Assembly (NCBI GenBank): GCA_903858085.1
Contig: CAIOHJ010000299.1
Span: 1 to 64,000 of the forward strand
DNA: 64,000 nt
Direction: 5' to 3'
Source: an uncultured Chloroflexota bacterium
Lineage (GTDB): Bacteria; Chloroflexota; Anaerolineae; Caldilineales; Caldilineaceae
Shown here: piece after piece, positions 56,692 through 64,000 of the stretch
Position numbering within the stretch: the first letter of the stretch is position 1
Layout: the number at the start of each line of letters is the position of its first letter
Notes under the pieces: model-generated
Seen by the model: the letters and a program-made list of their open reading frames with translations, nothing else
Database searches by the model: none
Told to the model about the DNA's origin: nothing
Translations under genes and position numbers: made by a program

Positions 56692-58534
56692 CCCCATCGA
56701 ATTTGAAGAGGAAGAGTTCAACACTTCTTTTAACGGCCAGACCTTTCGGCGCCTGGTCGGGCTGATCTTTGTCTACCCGCTCTGGGTGATCGGCTTTCTC
56801 AGCGCAGTGATCCTGGTCTCCAGCCTGGATTCCTATTTTACCTTCCTGAGCAAACGCATCATCGACGAAGGGATCATGGCCGCCAACTGGGAACTGCTCG
56901 TCCAGATCGCCCAGCATTATGCCGCCATCCTGCTGTTTCAGGCAGGTGCCGTCTTCGTCTTCATCTATCTGGGGGGAGTGCTGGGAGAACGGGTCCGCTA
57001 CGACCTGCGCCGCCGCCTCTTTGCCCATCTACAACGGCTGTCGTTGCCCTATTACAACCGCACACCGGTCGGCTGGATCATCAGCCGCGTCACCTCAGAT
57101 ACCGAACGGGTCGCCGAGTTGATGACCTGGGGACTCCTCGATGTGACCTTTGCCGCCGTCAATATTCTGACCGCACTCTGGTTTATGGCGCAGATCTCCT
57201 GGCCGCTGACCTGGATTGTCATGGCGATCGTCCCGGTGATTGTCGCAGTTGCGATCTTCTTCCAGCAGCGGATTATCACCCAGTACCGCGAGGTGCGGCG
57301 GATCAACTCCAAAATCACCGGCTCCTACAACGAGACGATCACAGGGGTGCGTGTGATCAAAGCGCTCGACCGCGAAGAGGCCAATCTGCGCGAGTTTGGC
57401 AACCTGACCAGCGAGATGTACCGGGCCAGCTACCGGGCGGCCTGGTATTCAGCCCTCTTCCTGCCCTCCATCCAGATGATCGGCTCGCTGGCGGTCGCCG
57501 GTATTCTGATCTACGCCGGCGTGACAGCAGAGCAGGGCGGGCTGAGCGTGGGCAGCATCTACGCCTTCATTTCGTACGTACTTTTGATGATCTGGCCCAT
57601 CCAAGAACTGGCCAGGGTCTTTGCCGAGATGCAACAGGCGATCGCTTCAGGCGAACGGATCTTCTCGCTGCTCGATGCGCTCCCCGACATCGTCGACAAC
57701 CCCAATGCCTACACCGTTGACAGCCTGCGCGGGGAGATTGTCTTCGAACATGTGGACTTTGCCTACGAAGAAGGCAGACCCATTCTGCAAGATTTCAACC
57801 TGCGCGTCTCCTGCGGAGAGACGATCGCCCTGGTCGGACCGACCGGCGGCGGCAAAAGCACCATCGCCAATCTGCTCTGCCGGTTCTTTGAACCGACCGG
57901 CGGACGCATTCTGATCGCCGGACACGACTACACCCACCTGACCCAGCACTCGCTGCAGTCGCATATCGGGGTGGTGCTGCAGACACCCCATCTCTTCTCG
58001 GGCACTATCCTCGAAAATCTGCGCTATGGCCGGTTAGACGCCAGCGACGCAGACATCGAAGCCGCAGCCCGCCTGGCCGGCGCCCACGACTTCATCATCG
58101 GGCTGGAAAAAGGCTACGCCGAACAGGTCGGTGAGGGGGGGGTGCTCCTCTCGACCGGACAAAAACAGCTGCTCAGCCTGGCGCGCGCTGTGCTCGCACG
58201 GCCTGATATTTTTATCATGGACGAGGCCACCGCCAGCGTAGATACACTCACCGAAGGGCTCATCCAACAGGGGATGGATACACTCATGCGCGACTGCACC
58301 AGCTTTGTGATCGCCCACCGCCTCTCCACCATCCGCAACGCCACTCGCATCCTGGTCGTCGAAGATGGTCGAATCCAGGAGCAGGGCACCCACCGCGAAT
58401 TGCTTAGCCAGGGCGGACACTACTATCGACTCTACACCCAACAGTTCCAACAAGACGTGGTGGGGCAGATCAACGAGCTGCAGGCAGCACAGCCCCAGAA
58501 CGGCCAGCGCGAGCCCGCACTGACAGCCTGCTGA
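56684..58534 (+). CDS. ABC exporter half-transporter (subunit 2)
   Basis: Partner exporter half of 616 residues. It starts 8 nt inside the previous gene (ATGGCTGA overlap) with AAGGAG 8 nt upstream. Six membrane segments (from LIFVYPLWVIGFLSAVILV) precede the ATPase domain: Walker A GPTGGGKSTI, signature LSTGQKQL (Thr replacing the first Gly) and Walker B IFIMDEATASVD with the catalytic Glu. Subunit 1 lacks that Glu but has a canonical LSGGQ, so the pair should make one consensus and one non-consensus ATP site. This is the usual layout of heterodimeric multidrug-type exporters. Confidence 0.93.
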   Translation: MADPIEFEEEEFNTSFNGQTFRRLVGLIFVYPLWVIGFLSAVILVSSLDSYFTFLSKRIIDEGIMAANWELLVQIAQHYAAILLFQAGAVFVFIYLGGVLGERVRYDLRRRLFAHLQRLSLPYYNRTPVGWIISRVTSDTERVAELMTWGLLDVTFAAVNILTALWFMAQISWPLTWIVMAIVPVIVAVAIFFQQRIITQYREVRRINSKITGSYNETITGVRVIKALDREEANLREFGNLTSEMYRASYRAAWYSALFLPSIQMIGSLAVAGILIYAGVTAEQGGLSVGSIYAFISYVLLMIWPIQELARVFAEMQQAIASGERIFSLLDALPDIVDNPNAYTVDSLRGEIVFEHVDFAYEEGRPILQDFNLRVSCGETIALVGPTGGGKSTIANLLCRFFEPTGGRILIAGHDYTHLTQHSLQSHIGVVLQTPHLFSGTILENLRYGRLDASDADIEAAARLAGAHDFIIGLEKGYAEQVGEGGVLLSTGQKQLLSLARAVLARPDIFIMDEATASVDTLTEGLIQQGMDTLMRDCTSFVIAHRLSTIRNATRILVVEDGRIQEQGTHRELLSQGGHYYRLYTQQFQQDVVGQINELQAAQPQNGQREPALTAC

Positions 58535-58580
58535 CAGCTGAACGCCGCACACCCATTGCAAACTTTGGCCCCTTGCCCGG

Positions 58581-58609
58581 CTGACAAATTTCCACAAATC
58601 GTGTATGCT
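58581..58609 (+). promoter_or_regulatory. Promoter of the VTT-domain gene
   Basis: CTGACA, 17-nt spacer, TATGCT (repeated as TATGCTATGCT). Confidence 0.65.
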
Positions 58610-58611
58610 AT

Positions 58612-58656
58612 GCTCAGGTCACAGGATACCCAATCTGCAAACGCTGTGACCTGAGC
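58612..58656 (+). repeat. 13-bp perfect inverted repeat in the VTT gene leader
   Basis: GCTCAGGTCACAG (58612-58624) and its exact complement (58644-58656) are separated by 19 nt. It lies between the promoter and the start codon, so it forms a strong hairpin in the leader or is a protein-binding operator; no T-run follows. Confidence 0.75.
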
Positions 58657-58683
58657 AACACAGCTGACAGGACAAACGATTCC

Positions 58684-59418
58684 ATGTTCGGTTCTAGCAA
58701 TCGATGGCGGGACGGCGGAATTCTGATACTCTTGCTTGCAGCCCTGGGCGTGCTGATCGGGTGGCTCAACGAGCCAATTGCAGGCGCGTTGGAGGCTGCA
58801 GAGAATGTGCGCAGCTGGATCATTGGCTTTGGCCCGTCGGCCCCGATCGCCTATGTGACCTTTTTTGCGGCACAAATTTTGATAGCCCCCCTGCCCGGCA
58901 GTTTTCTGTCGGTGCTGGGAGGCTACCTGTTCGGTTTTTTTCAGGGTCTGTTGCTCAGCCTGCTCGGACTTTCGATCGGCGTTCTTGCGGCGATGTGGAT
59001 CGGCCGCTCCCTGGGGCGCCGACTCCTGGAACGGTTTTTCGACCGCAGCGAGTTGATCCGCTGGGAACGCAAGTTGCGGCTGCGTTCGCCGCTGCTCTGG
59101 TTTGTCCTTTTTCTCTTCCCGCTGCCAGATCTGGTGATCTATCTCGCCGGCATGGGGACGATGCCGCTGCGTTGGCTGGCCCCCGCAGCGCTGCTGGGCC
59201 GCGGCATCGGGGTCGTGATCGGCAGCAGCGTCGGCACCGCCAGCCTCTACCTGCCCGCCTGGTTCGTGGTCGGCCAATGGGCACTGCTGCTCGTGCTCGG
59301 CGGGCTGGCCTATCGCTTTCAACGCCCGCTGCGCTATCACCTGATTGTCCAGCTGCGCCGGGGCCGCCGTCTGCTGCGCACCGTCGCGCGCGCCCCGCTC
59401 GGCTCAACCTTCCGCTGA
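58684..59418 (+). CDS. VTT-domain membrane protein (TVP38/TMEM64, DedA superfamily)
   Basis: Polytopic protein of 244 residues with 5-6 membrane segments. The family signature is the re-entrant region FAAQILIAPLPGSFLSVLGG followed by GYLFGFFQGLL, and a second half-repeat at FLFPLPDLVIYLAG and LLGRGIGVVIGSS. Relatives act as phospholipid or undecaprenyl-phosphate scramblases or flippases. The C-terminus is Arg-rich. The ATG at 58684 has AGGACA upstream. A long hairpin precedes it. Confidence 0.85.
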   Translation: MFGSSNRWRDGGILILLLAALGVLIGWLNEPIAGALEAAENVRSWIIGFGPSAPIAYVTFFAAQILIAPLPGSFLSVLGGYLFGFFQGLLLSLLGLSIGVLAAMWIGRSLGRRLLERFFDRSELIRWERKLRLRSPLLWFVLFLFPLPDLVIYLAGMGTMPLRWLAPAALLGRGIGVVIGSSVGTASLYLPAWFVVGQWALLLVLGGLAYRFQRPLRYHLIVQLRRGRRLLRTVARAPLGSTFR

Positions 59419-59420
59419 AG

Positions 59421-59446
59421 GCTGGCTTGCCTTTGGGCAAGCCAGC
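59421..59446. terminator. Hairpin between convergent genes
   Basis: An 11-bp perfect stem (59421-59431 with 59436-59446, loop TTTG) lies between the VTT and rpiB stops. Without a T-run it is a weak terminator, but its position suggests that role. Confidence 0.55.
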
Positions 59447-59460
59447 TCTCCCTGCATCGA

Positions 59461-59928
59461 CTACCGCTGTGCGCGGTATTTCTCGTCCAGGCTGTCGATC
59501 TTGGCAACTTTGGGGGCAGAGCGCCCCCCCTGAAATTCGCTCTCCAGCCAGACATCGATCAGCTTCTCAGCCACCGCAGGGCCCGTAATCTGGGCCCCAA
59601 AGGTGATGATCTGGGCGTTGTTGCTGGCGACTGCCCGCTCAGCCGTGTACGGGTCCTGCACACAGACCGCACGCACCCCCGGCACTTTGTTGGCCACAAT
59701 CGCCATCCCCGCCCCTGTCCCACAGACCAGAATCCCCCGCTCGTACTGGCCAGCCCCTACCTCTTCTGCCACCCTCGCCCCCACATCCGGATAGTCGACC
59801 GGCGTCTTCTCGTTGACCCCCATGTCCACAACCTGGTACCCTTTCTTGACCAGATAGTCGCGGATCGCATCTTTCAACGGCATTCCCAAATGATCGGCGC
59901 CCAGCACGATCGGTGAATTTTTGTCCAT
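59461..59928 (-). CDS. rpiB: Ribose-5-phosphate isomerase B (RpiB/LacAB family)
   Basis: Interconverts ribose- and ribulose-5-phosphate or related sugar phosphates; 155 residues. VLGADHLGMPLKDAIRDYL, the YPDVGARVAE loop and the active-site Cys in GILVCGTGAGMAIVANK near 71 are diagnostic; NNAQIITFGAQ completes the site. The ATG at 59928 follows a purine-rich AGGAGGAGGAG. Last gene of the sugar operon. Confidence 0.92.
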   Translation of the reverse strand: MDKNSPIVLGADHLGMPLKDAIRDYLVKKGYQVVDMGVNEKTPVDYPDVGARVAEEVGAGQYERGILVCGTGAGMAIVANKVPGVRAVCVQDPYTAERAVASNNAQIITFGAQITGPAVAEKLIDVWLESEFQGGRSAPKVAKIDSLDEKYRAQR

Positions 59929-59993
59929 TCTCCTCCTCCTCCTGGTTGGTCTCTTTTCCACCCTCTTCTCACAGCGTTCTCAGCCAAGGGCCG

Positions 59994-61238
59994 TTATAGC
60001 CCCAACGCACGCACCAATTTGCGCACCGTGAAGCGGTCGCGCAGGTAATGGCCGTTGGCCACCGCCAGGTCGCGCTCGCTCTCCTCCAACCCAAGTTCGG
60101 CCACTGTCGCAGGCCCCCCCACCCGCACCAACAGCTCGGCCACCTCCTGCGCAGCAGGAACCTGCGCAGCGATCGCTTGAATCTCTTCCCAGCGCTCCAG
60201 GATCGTGCGCCGCAGCGTTTCCACCTGTGCCGCTGTGGGATCCAGGAAAGCCTTGTGTTCCGCCACAATGTCGCCAGCCAGCTCCCCGTAGGCTTCCCGA
60301 ATCAGCGCCTCTTCCTCGGCGCGCGAGGGCCAGGTCGCAGCCTCCAGCAGATCGCTGACCTGCTGGCGCGAGAGTTGACGGATTCTGTCGTAAAGGCCCG
60401 CCACCAGGACAGTCGCAACCCCTACCTTGGCACCATGCAAAATGGCCGGCCGCCCCTCCCGCAGCAGTTTCATCTCCCAGTAATGAGAGTAGTGATGCTC
60501 CGCCCCGGAAGCAGGTCGCGAGCTGCCAAAATCCAACATGCAGTAGCCCGATTCCAGCAGCGCATCCAGTAGCCGGCGGATCCCTGCGGGCGAACCCTGC
60601 CCGATCGCATCGGCGTTGTCGACACAGATCTGCACCGCAGCCAGCGTACGCAGCGCAATTGACTCGTCGTACGGTTCGTTCCAGAGCAAGTGCCCGATTC
60701 GCCAGTCAGCGATCGAGGTGAGCTTGCCCAACATATCGGCAAAACCGGCCGCAATCATCTTCTGCGGCGCCTGGGCCAGTGTGCGAAGGTCGGCAAAGAG
60801 CGCCAGCGGCGCCTGGCAGATCACCGTAATTTTGACACCGTGAACGATCAGGGGCGCCCCGATCGAGGCAAAGCCGTCCACAGAGGGGGCCGTCGGCACC
60901 GCAATAAACTGGCTGTGTGTGCGGTGGCTGGCAAAACGGGTGATGTCGGTTAAGGTCCCTGAGCCGACCGCCAGATAGGTGCGCGCCTCCCCCCCGGCAG
61001 CCACCAACACGTCAAAGAGATGGGCTGCATCGGCGATCACCTCCTCGTCCGTAAAAACGATGCTTTTGAAATCAAACCCCGCTGCGACCAGGGCTTCCTG
61101 CACCGCACGCCCCTGGGCGGCAAAGGTGTGGGTGTCCGCCACCATAAACAGCTTCTGCAGCCCCTGAGCCCGACAAAATTCGGTGAGATGTTCGACGGCA
61201 CGATCGTCGATCGTGACCACCTGCGGACGGTAAGACAT
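59994..61238 (-). CDS. Glycerol-1-phosphate dehydrogenase-like protein (AraM/EgsA family)
   Basis: Metal-dependent dehydrogenase of 414 residues. AVGSGTLTDITRFASHRTHS (near 92) is the NAD(P)-binding loop, and FIAVPTAPSVDGFASIGAPL is diagnostic of AraM and archaeal G1P dehydrogenases. The metal ligands are likely Asp in GFADMLGKL and His residues in ASGAEHHYSHYWEM and LHGAKVG. In Bacillus AraM makes glycerol-1-phosphate from DHAP and lies in the arabinose operon. Here it lies among two FGGY kinases, an SDR and rpiB, so a role in sugar catabolism is equally possible. It follows the kinase by 10 nt. Confidence 0.87.
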   Translation of the reverse strand: MSYRPQVVTIDDRAVEHLTEFCRAQGLQKLFMVADTHTFAAQGRAVQEALVAAGFDFKSIVFTDEEVIADAAHLFDVLVAAGGEARTYLAVGSGTLTDITRFASHRTHSQFIAVPTAPSVDGFASIGAPLIVHGVKITVICQAPLALFADLRTLAQAPQKMIAAGFADMLGKLTSIADWRIGHLLWNEPYDESIALRTLAAVQICVDNADAIGQGSPAGIRRLLDALLESGYCMLDFGSSRPASGAEHHYSHYWEMKLLREGRPAILHGAKVGVATVLVAGLYDRIRQLSRQQVSDLLEAATWPSRAEEEALIREAYGELAGDIVAEHKAFLDPTAAQVETLRRTILERWEEIQAIAAQVPAAQEVAELLVRVGGPATVAELGLEESERDLAVANGHYLRDRFTVRKLVRALGL

Positions 61239-61248
61239 GGCAGATTCC

Positions 61249-62805
61249 TCACTTTTGCAGTTGCTTTTCGCTCATCTTGCGCATCAACGCATGCATCTGT
61301 TGATACGTCTCTTGATACTGACGCACATAAAATGTGTACTCGAGATGGCGCTGGGCATTGGGCTGATACGCTCGCTCGACTGCGACCATCTCGCCGGCCG
61401 CAGCTGCCAGGTCCGGGTAAAGCCCGGCCCCCACCGCAGCCACGATGGCCGACCCGAGCAGCGAGGCCTCTGGCTCACGGGTGACCGACAGCGTCTGACC
61501 GGTCACGTCGGCATAGATCTGCATGAAAAGGGGGCTGTGGGTGGCTCCCCCGCTGGCGATGATCCGTTCTATCTGGAAGCCCTGCCGCCGGAAGGTCTGC
61601 AAAATGTCCTCCATTCCATAGGCAATCCCTTCCATCAGCGCCCGAAACACATGCGCCCGCCCACTCTGCAAGGACAACCCCCAGATCATCCCGCGCGCTG
61701 TCGAGTCGGTGTGCGGGGTACGGTTGCCCTGGAACGAATCCAACACCACCAGACCTTCAGAGCCCGCTGGCAGGCGTGCTGCCTCTTCGTCGAGCAACGC
61801 ATAGACCGACAGCCCGCGCGCGGCCGCATCGGCCTCGGCCCCAGCCCCAAAATTGCGTTTGAACCAGGACAGCAGCGAACCAGTCGACACCTGCCCTGCC
61901 TCTACCAGGTTCAACCCAGGCAGGAGCGCATCGGGAAAGCTGCCAAAGACCCCCGGAAAGTGCACTTCCTCCGCTGCAAGCGCAGACAGGACGTTGGAGG
62001 AGCCCATCACCACCCCAAGGTCCCCCGGCTGGGTCACACCCTGGCCCAGCAACCCCACAAAGGCATCTCCCCCCCCCATCGCCACTGGGATGCCTGGGCG
62101 CAGCCCCAGCTCGGCGGCAACCTCCCCGCGCAGCCCCCCTACCACTCTCCCCAAAGGCAGAAGCTCCGCCGGCAGCTTGGCCGCCAGATCCGCCAACCCA
62201 ATCTCTTCCCAAAACGCCAGCGGCCATCCCCCGCTCGGCCCATGATAAAACCATCGCTGGGTCGCAGTGTTCAGGTTCAGCGCCAACCGGCCGGTCAGCC
62301 GGTAGGCAATCCAGTCCGTGAACTCCAACAGGGTGGCCGTGGCCCCATACCGTGCCGGCTCGTTCTCCTTGAGCCAGAGCATCTTGGGAGGCATCCACTC
62401 GGCATTGACCCCCGCCAGACAATAACGCAGCGCTGGATGGCCGGTCGCATAGATGCGCTGCGCCTGCGCAGCCGAACGCACATCCATCCACAACAACGCC
62501 CTGCCCAGCTCGCTGCCGTCCGCCCCCAACGGCACAAGCGTGCAGGTGGTCGCATCGGCGCTGACAGCGACAATCTCGTCCGCAGATACACCTGCCTTCT
62601 GCAGAGACTCCTGCACAGCGCCCACCAGACTCGCCCACCATTCTGTCGGTTCCTGCTCGGCCCAGCCTGGGGCCGCAAAATAGGTACGGTAGGGGCGAGC
62701 GCCCAGCGCAACCCGCCGACCTTGTGCATCAAATATCCCGGCTTTGACCGCTTCAGTGCCTGCGTCGATCCCCAGCACGTAGGGAGCTCTCCTGAGATAG
62801 CTCAC
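61249..62805 (-). CDS. FGGY-family carbohydrate kinase (pentulokinase type)
   Basis: Kinase of 518 residues that phosphorylates a ketose or polyol, such as xylulose or ribulose. N-terminal phosphate loop YVLGIDAGTEAVKAGIFDAQ; VALGARPYRTYFAAPGWAEQ, ALLWMDVRSAAQAQ and the C-terminal FGGY pattern (IERIIASGGATHSPLFMQIY) fit the family. The exact sugar is not fixed. The start is a GTG at 62805 with AAGGAGG 10 nt upstream. It follows the SDR gene in a five-gene operon; a second FGGY kinase lies upstream of the SDR. Confidence 0.9.
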   Translation of the reverse strand: MSYLRRAPYVLGIDAGTEAVKAGIFDAQGRRVALGARPYRTYFAAPGWAEQEPTEWWASLVGAVQESLQKAGVSADEIVAVSADATTCTLVPLGADGSELGRALLWMDVRSAAQAQRIYATGHPALRYCLAGVNAEWMPPKMLWLKENEPARYGATATLLEFTDWIAYRLTGRLALNLNTATQRWFYHGPSGGWPLAFWEEIGLADLAAKLPAELLPLGRVVGGLRGEVAAELGLRPGIPVAMGGGDAFVGLLGQGVTQPGDLGVVMGSSNVLSALAAEEVHFPGVFGSFPDALLPGLNLVEAGQVSTGSLLSWFKRNFGAGAEADAAARGLSVYALLDEEAARLPAGSEGLVVLDSFQGNRTPHTDSTARGMIWGLSLQSGRAHVFRALMEGIAYGMEDILQTFRRQGFQIERIIASGGATHSPLFMQIYADVTGQTLSVTREPEASLLGSAIVAAVGAGLYPDLAAAAGEMVAVERAYQPNAQRHLEYTFYVRQYQETYQQMHALMRKMSEKQLQK

Positions 62806-62826
62806 GACCCCTCTACCTCCTTGCCC

Positions 62827-63582
62827 TCATTCCATCAACAAGCCGCCGTTGACCGCAAGGGTCTCTCCCACAATATAGCTGCTGGCCGGTGAGGCCAAAA
62901 AAAGCACAGCCTCTGCCACCTCTTCAGGCACACCCAGCCGCTGCGCCGGCGTGTCCGCCATCCAGCGGGCCTGCTCCTGGGGATTCTGCTGGGCAAGCAG
63001 CAGGTCGGTCCCTATCCGGCCAGGGGAGACTGCGTTGACACGAATGTTGTGGCCGATCACCTCGCGCGCCAGCGAACGGGTGAAGGCCAGAACCCCCCCT
63101 TTGGCGGCTGCATAATGGGCGTGGCGCGCCGAACCCCGCTGGCCAGCGATCGAGGCGATGTTGACGATCGCCCCCCCTCCCGCCGCGATCATGCCGGGCA
63201 GTACTGCCCGGCTGCAATAAAAGACCGAAAACAGATTGGCCCGCACGACCCTCTCCCAGTCGGCATCTGTCATCTCCAGTACCCAGGCCGCAGGAAAGAC
63301 CCCAGCGTTGTTGACCAGCACATCGACCTTGCCTTGGCGCTCCTCGACCTGGGCCACCAGCGCCGCCGCCGCTGCGGGGTCAGCCACATCGGCCTGGTAC
63401 GCTTCGATCTGCAGACCTGCCCCCATCTGCTGCACCGCCGCAGCGGCCGCATGGTCGCTGCGGTAGCAAAAAGCAACCCGGGCCCCCGCCCTGGCAAACG
63501 CCAGGCTGACCGCTCGACCAATCCCGCGAGAGCCGCCGGTCACGAGGACCTGTTTGCCCGCAAAGGTCCCGGATCCCTTCAC
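62827..63582 (-). CDS. Short-chain dehydrogenase/reductase
   Basis: NAD(P)-dependent oxidoreductase of 251 residues. Cofactor loop VTGGSRGIGRAVS (14-26), NNAG motif at LVNNAGVFP, catalytic Ser in IVNIASIAGQRGS and Tyr-x3-Lys in HYAAAKGGVLAF. The GTG start overlaps the upstream kinase stop (GTGA). In this operon a polyol dehydrogenase that makes the ketose for the kinases is the likely role. Confidence 0.88.
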   Translation of the reverse strand: MKGSGTFAGKQVLVTGGSRGIGRAVSLAFARAGARVAFCYRSDHAAAAAVQQMGAGLQIEAYQADVADPAAAAALVAQVEERQGKVDVLVNNAGVFPAAWVLEMTDADWERVVRANLFSVFYCSRAVLPGMIAAGGGAIVNIASIAGQRGSARHAHYAAAKGGVLAFTRSLAREVIGHNIRVNAVSPGRIGTDLLLAQQNPQEQARWMADTPAQRLGVPEEVAEAVLFLASPASSYIVGETLAVNGGLLME

Positions 63583-64000
63583 GCTTGCACCTCAGCCAGT
63601 TCGACAAACGCCTCGCGCAGCGCCGGGTACAGCGAGCGATAGACCCGGTAGCAGGCCTCGTAGCAGGCCAAATTCTCCGCCTGGGGCTGGTAGCTCTGCC
63701 CAGGCTTGACCATCGCAGCCACAGCAGCCTCGATCGAGGGGTAAAGACCAACCCCTGCCGCCGCCACAATCGCGTCCCCCATCGGCGCGCCGTAGGCAGC
63801 CGCTGGCAATGTCACCGGCCGGGCAAGCACATCGGCCTTGATCTGGTTCCAAAGCGCGCTGCGCGCCCCACCACCGACACAGGCCATCGTCTCCAGCACA
63901 AAGCCAGCCTCCGCCGCGGCCTCTACGTTGTGGCGCAGCCCATACGCCCCCCCCTCCAGGATCGCCCGCACCAGATCCCCTTTGGTCGTCGCCAGCGACA
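63579..64000 (-). CDS. FGGY-family carbohydrate kinase, C-terminal part
   Basis: C-terminal 140 residues of a second sugar kinase whose start lies beyond the window. The readable part (LRHNVEAAAEAGFVLETMAC, VGGGARSALWNQIKADVLAR, PVTLPAAAYGAPMGDAIVAA) contains the conserved VGGGARS ATP-binding motif and the xylulokinase-like tail. It is the most upstream visible gene of the sugar operon. Confidence 0.85.
   Translation of the reverse strand, partial: SLATTKGDLVRAILEGGAYGLRHNVEAAAEAGFVLETMACVGGGARSALWNQIKADVLARPVTLPAAAYGAPMGDAIVAAAGVGLYPSIEAAVAAMVKPGQSYQPQAENLACYEACYRVYRSLYPALREAFVELAEVQA

Overview
The window looks like a chromosomal segment of a Chloroflexota bacterium, probably of the Anaerolineae/Caldilineae side. 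This is an inference from protein style (a DUF4012, DUF2723 and glycosyltransferase surface cluster, a TGS-less threonyl-tRNA synthetase, a T-box leader, a K+-dependent-type membrane pyrophosphatase), high GC and near-consensus sigma70-type promoters. No marker gene fixes the taxon. No CRISPR array, insertion sequence, prophage or rRNA was seen.

Layout. 1-5300: a peptide-type ABC importer (solute-binding lipoprotein and partial permease) behind two duplicated promoters, a Gfo/Idh/MocA oxidoreductase and a radical SAM protein. 5500-11530: xseB, a DUF212 protein, a DUF309 protein, then a minus-strand operon of a catalytically degraded tyrosine recombinase, FabL-type enoyl-ACP reductase, MoaD-like protein, acetamidase and lysophospholipase. 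11540-13530: a foreign-looking SDR-TetR operon with a palindromic operator. 13580-18420: membrane pyrophosphatase, cysteine desulfurase and an orphan UgpC-type ATPase. 18450-24450: a minus-strand surface-glycan operon (sortase-like lipoprotein lacking its catalytic Cys, GT2/sugar-transferase fusion, DUF11-like protein, DUF2723, DUF4012). 24600-26650: a selenium locus with selC (tRNA-Sec) and a selD whose own active site is encoded by an in-frame UGA followed by a SECIS-like hairpin. 26700-40600: cupredoxin, uvrA, TSUP transporter, hydrolase with META domains, a GT2, ArsA-type ATPase, methyltransferase, truD and a LON-domain protein.

40650-46600 is a translation block: tRNA-Val(GAC), a threonine T-box leader, an M20 peptidase, thrS, infC (apparent AUC start), rpmI, rplT and a SpoU-family rRNA methyltransferase. 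46700-54450 holds an envelope protein with an HhH-like tail, an SH3/PA14 secreted protein, hisH, a DUF402 protein, a nitrilase homologue lacking its Cys, lspA, an RluD-type pseudouridine synthase and a membrane HEXXH protein. 54500-58540 is a long structured leader RNA with two intrinsic terminators in front of a heterodimeric ABC exporter. 58580-64000 contains a DedA/VTT protein behind a large leader hairpin, and a minus-strand sugar/polyol operon: FGGY kinase (partial), SDR, second FGGY kinase, AraM-like glycerol-1-phosphate dehydrogenase and rpiB.

The strongest candidates for something new are the switching-type leader RNA at 54545-54840, the Sec-encoded SelD with its neighbouring unknown genes, the threonine T-box transcript that seems to begin with a tRNA-Val gene and controls an M20 peptidase before thrS, and three separate enzyme homologues with lost catalytic residues. 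All calls come from reading the sequence; no database search was run.
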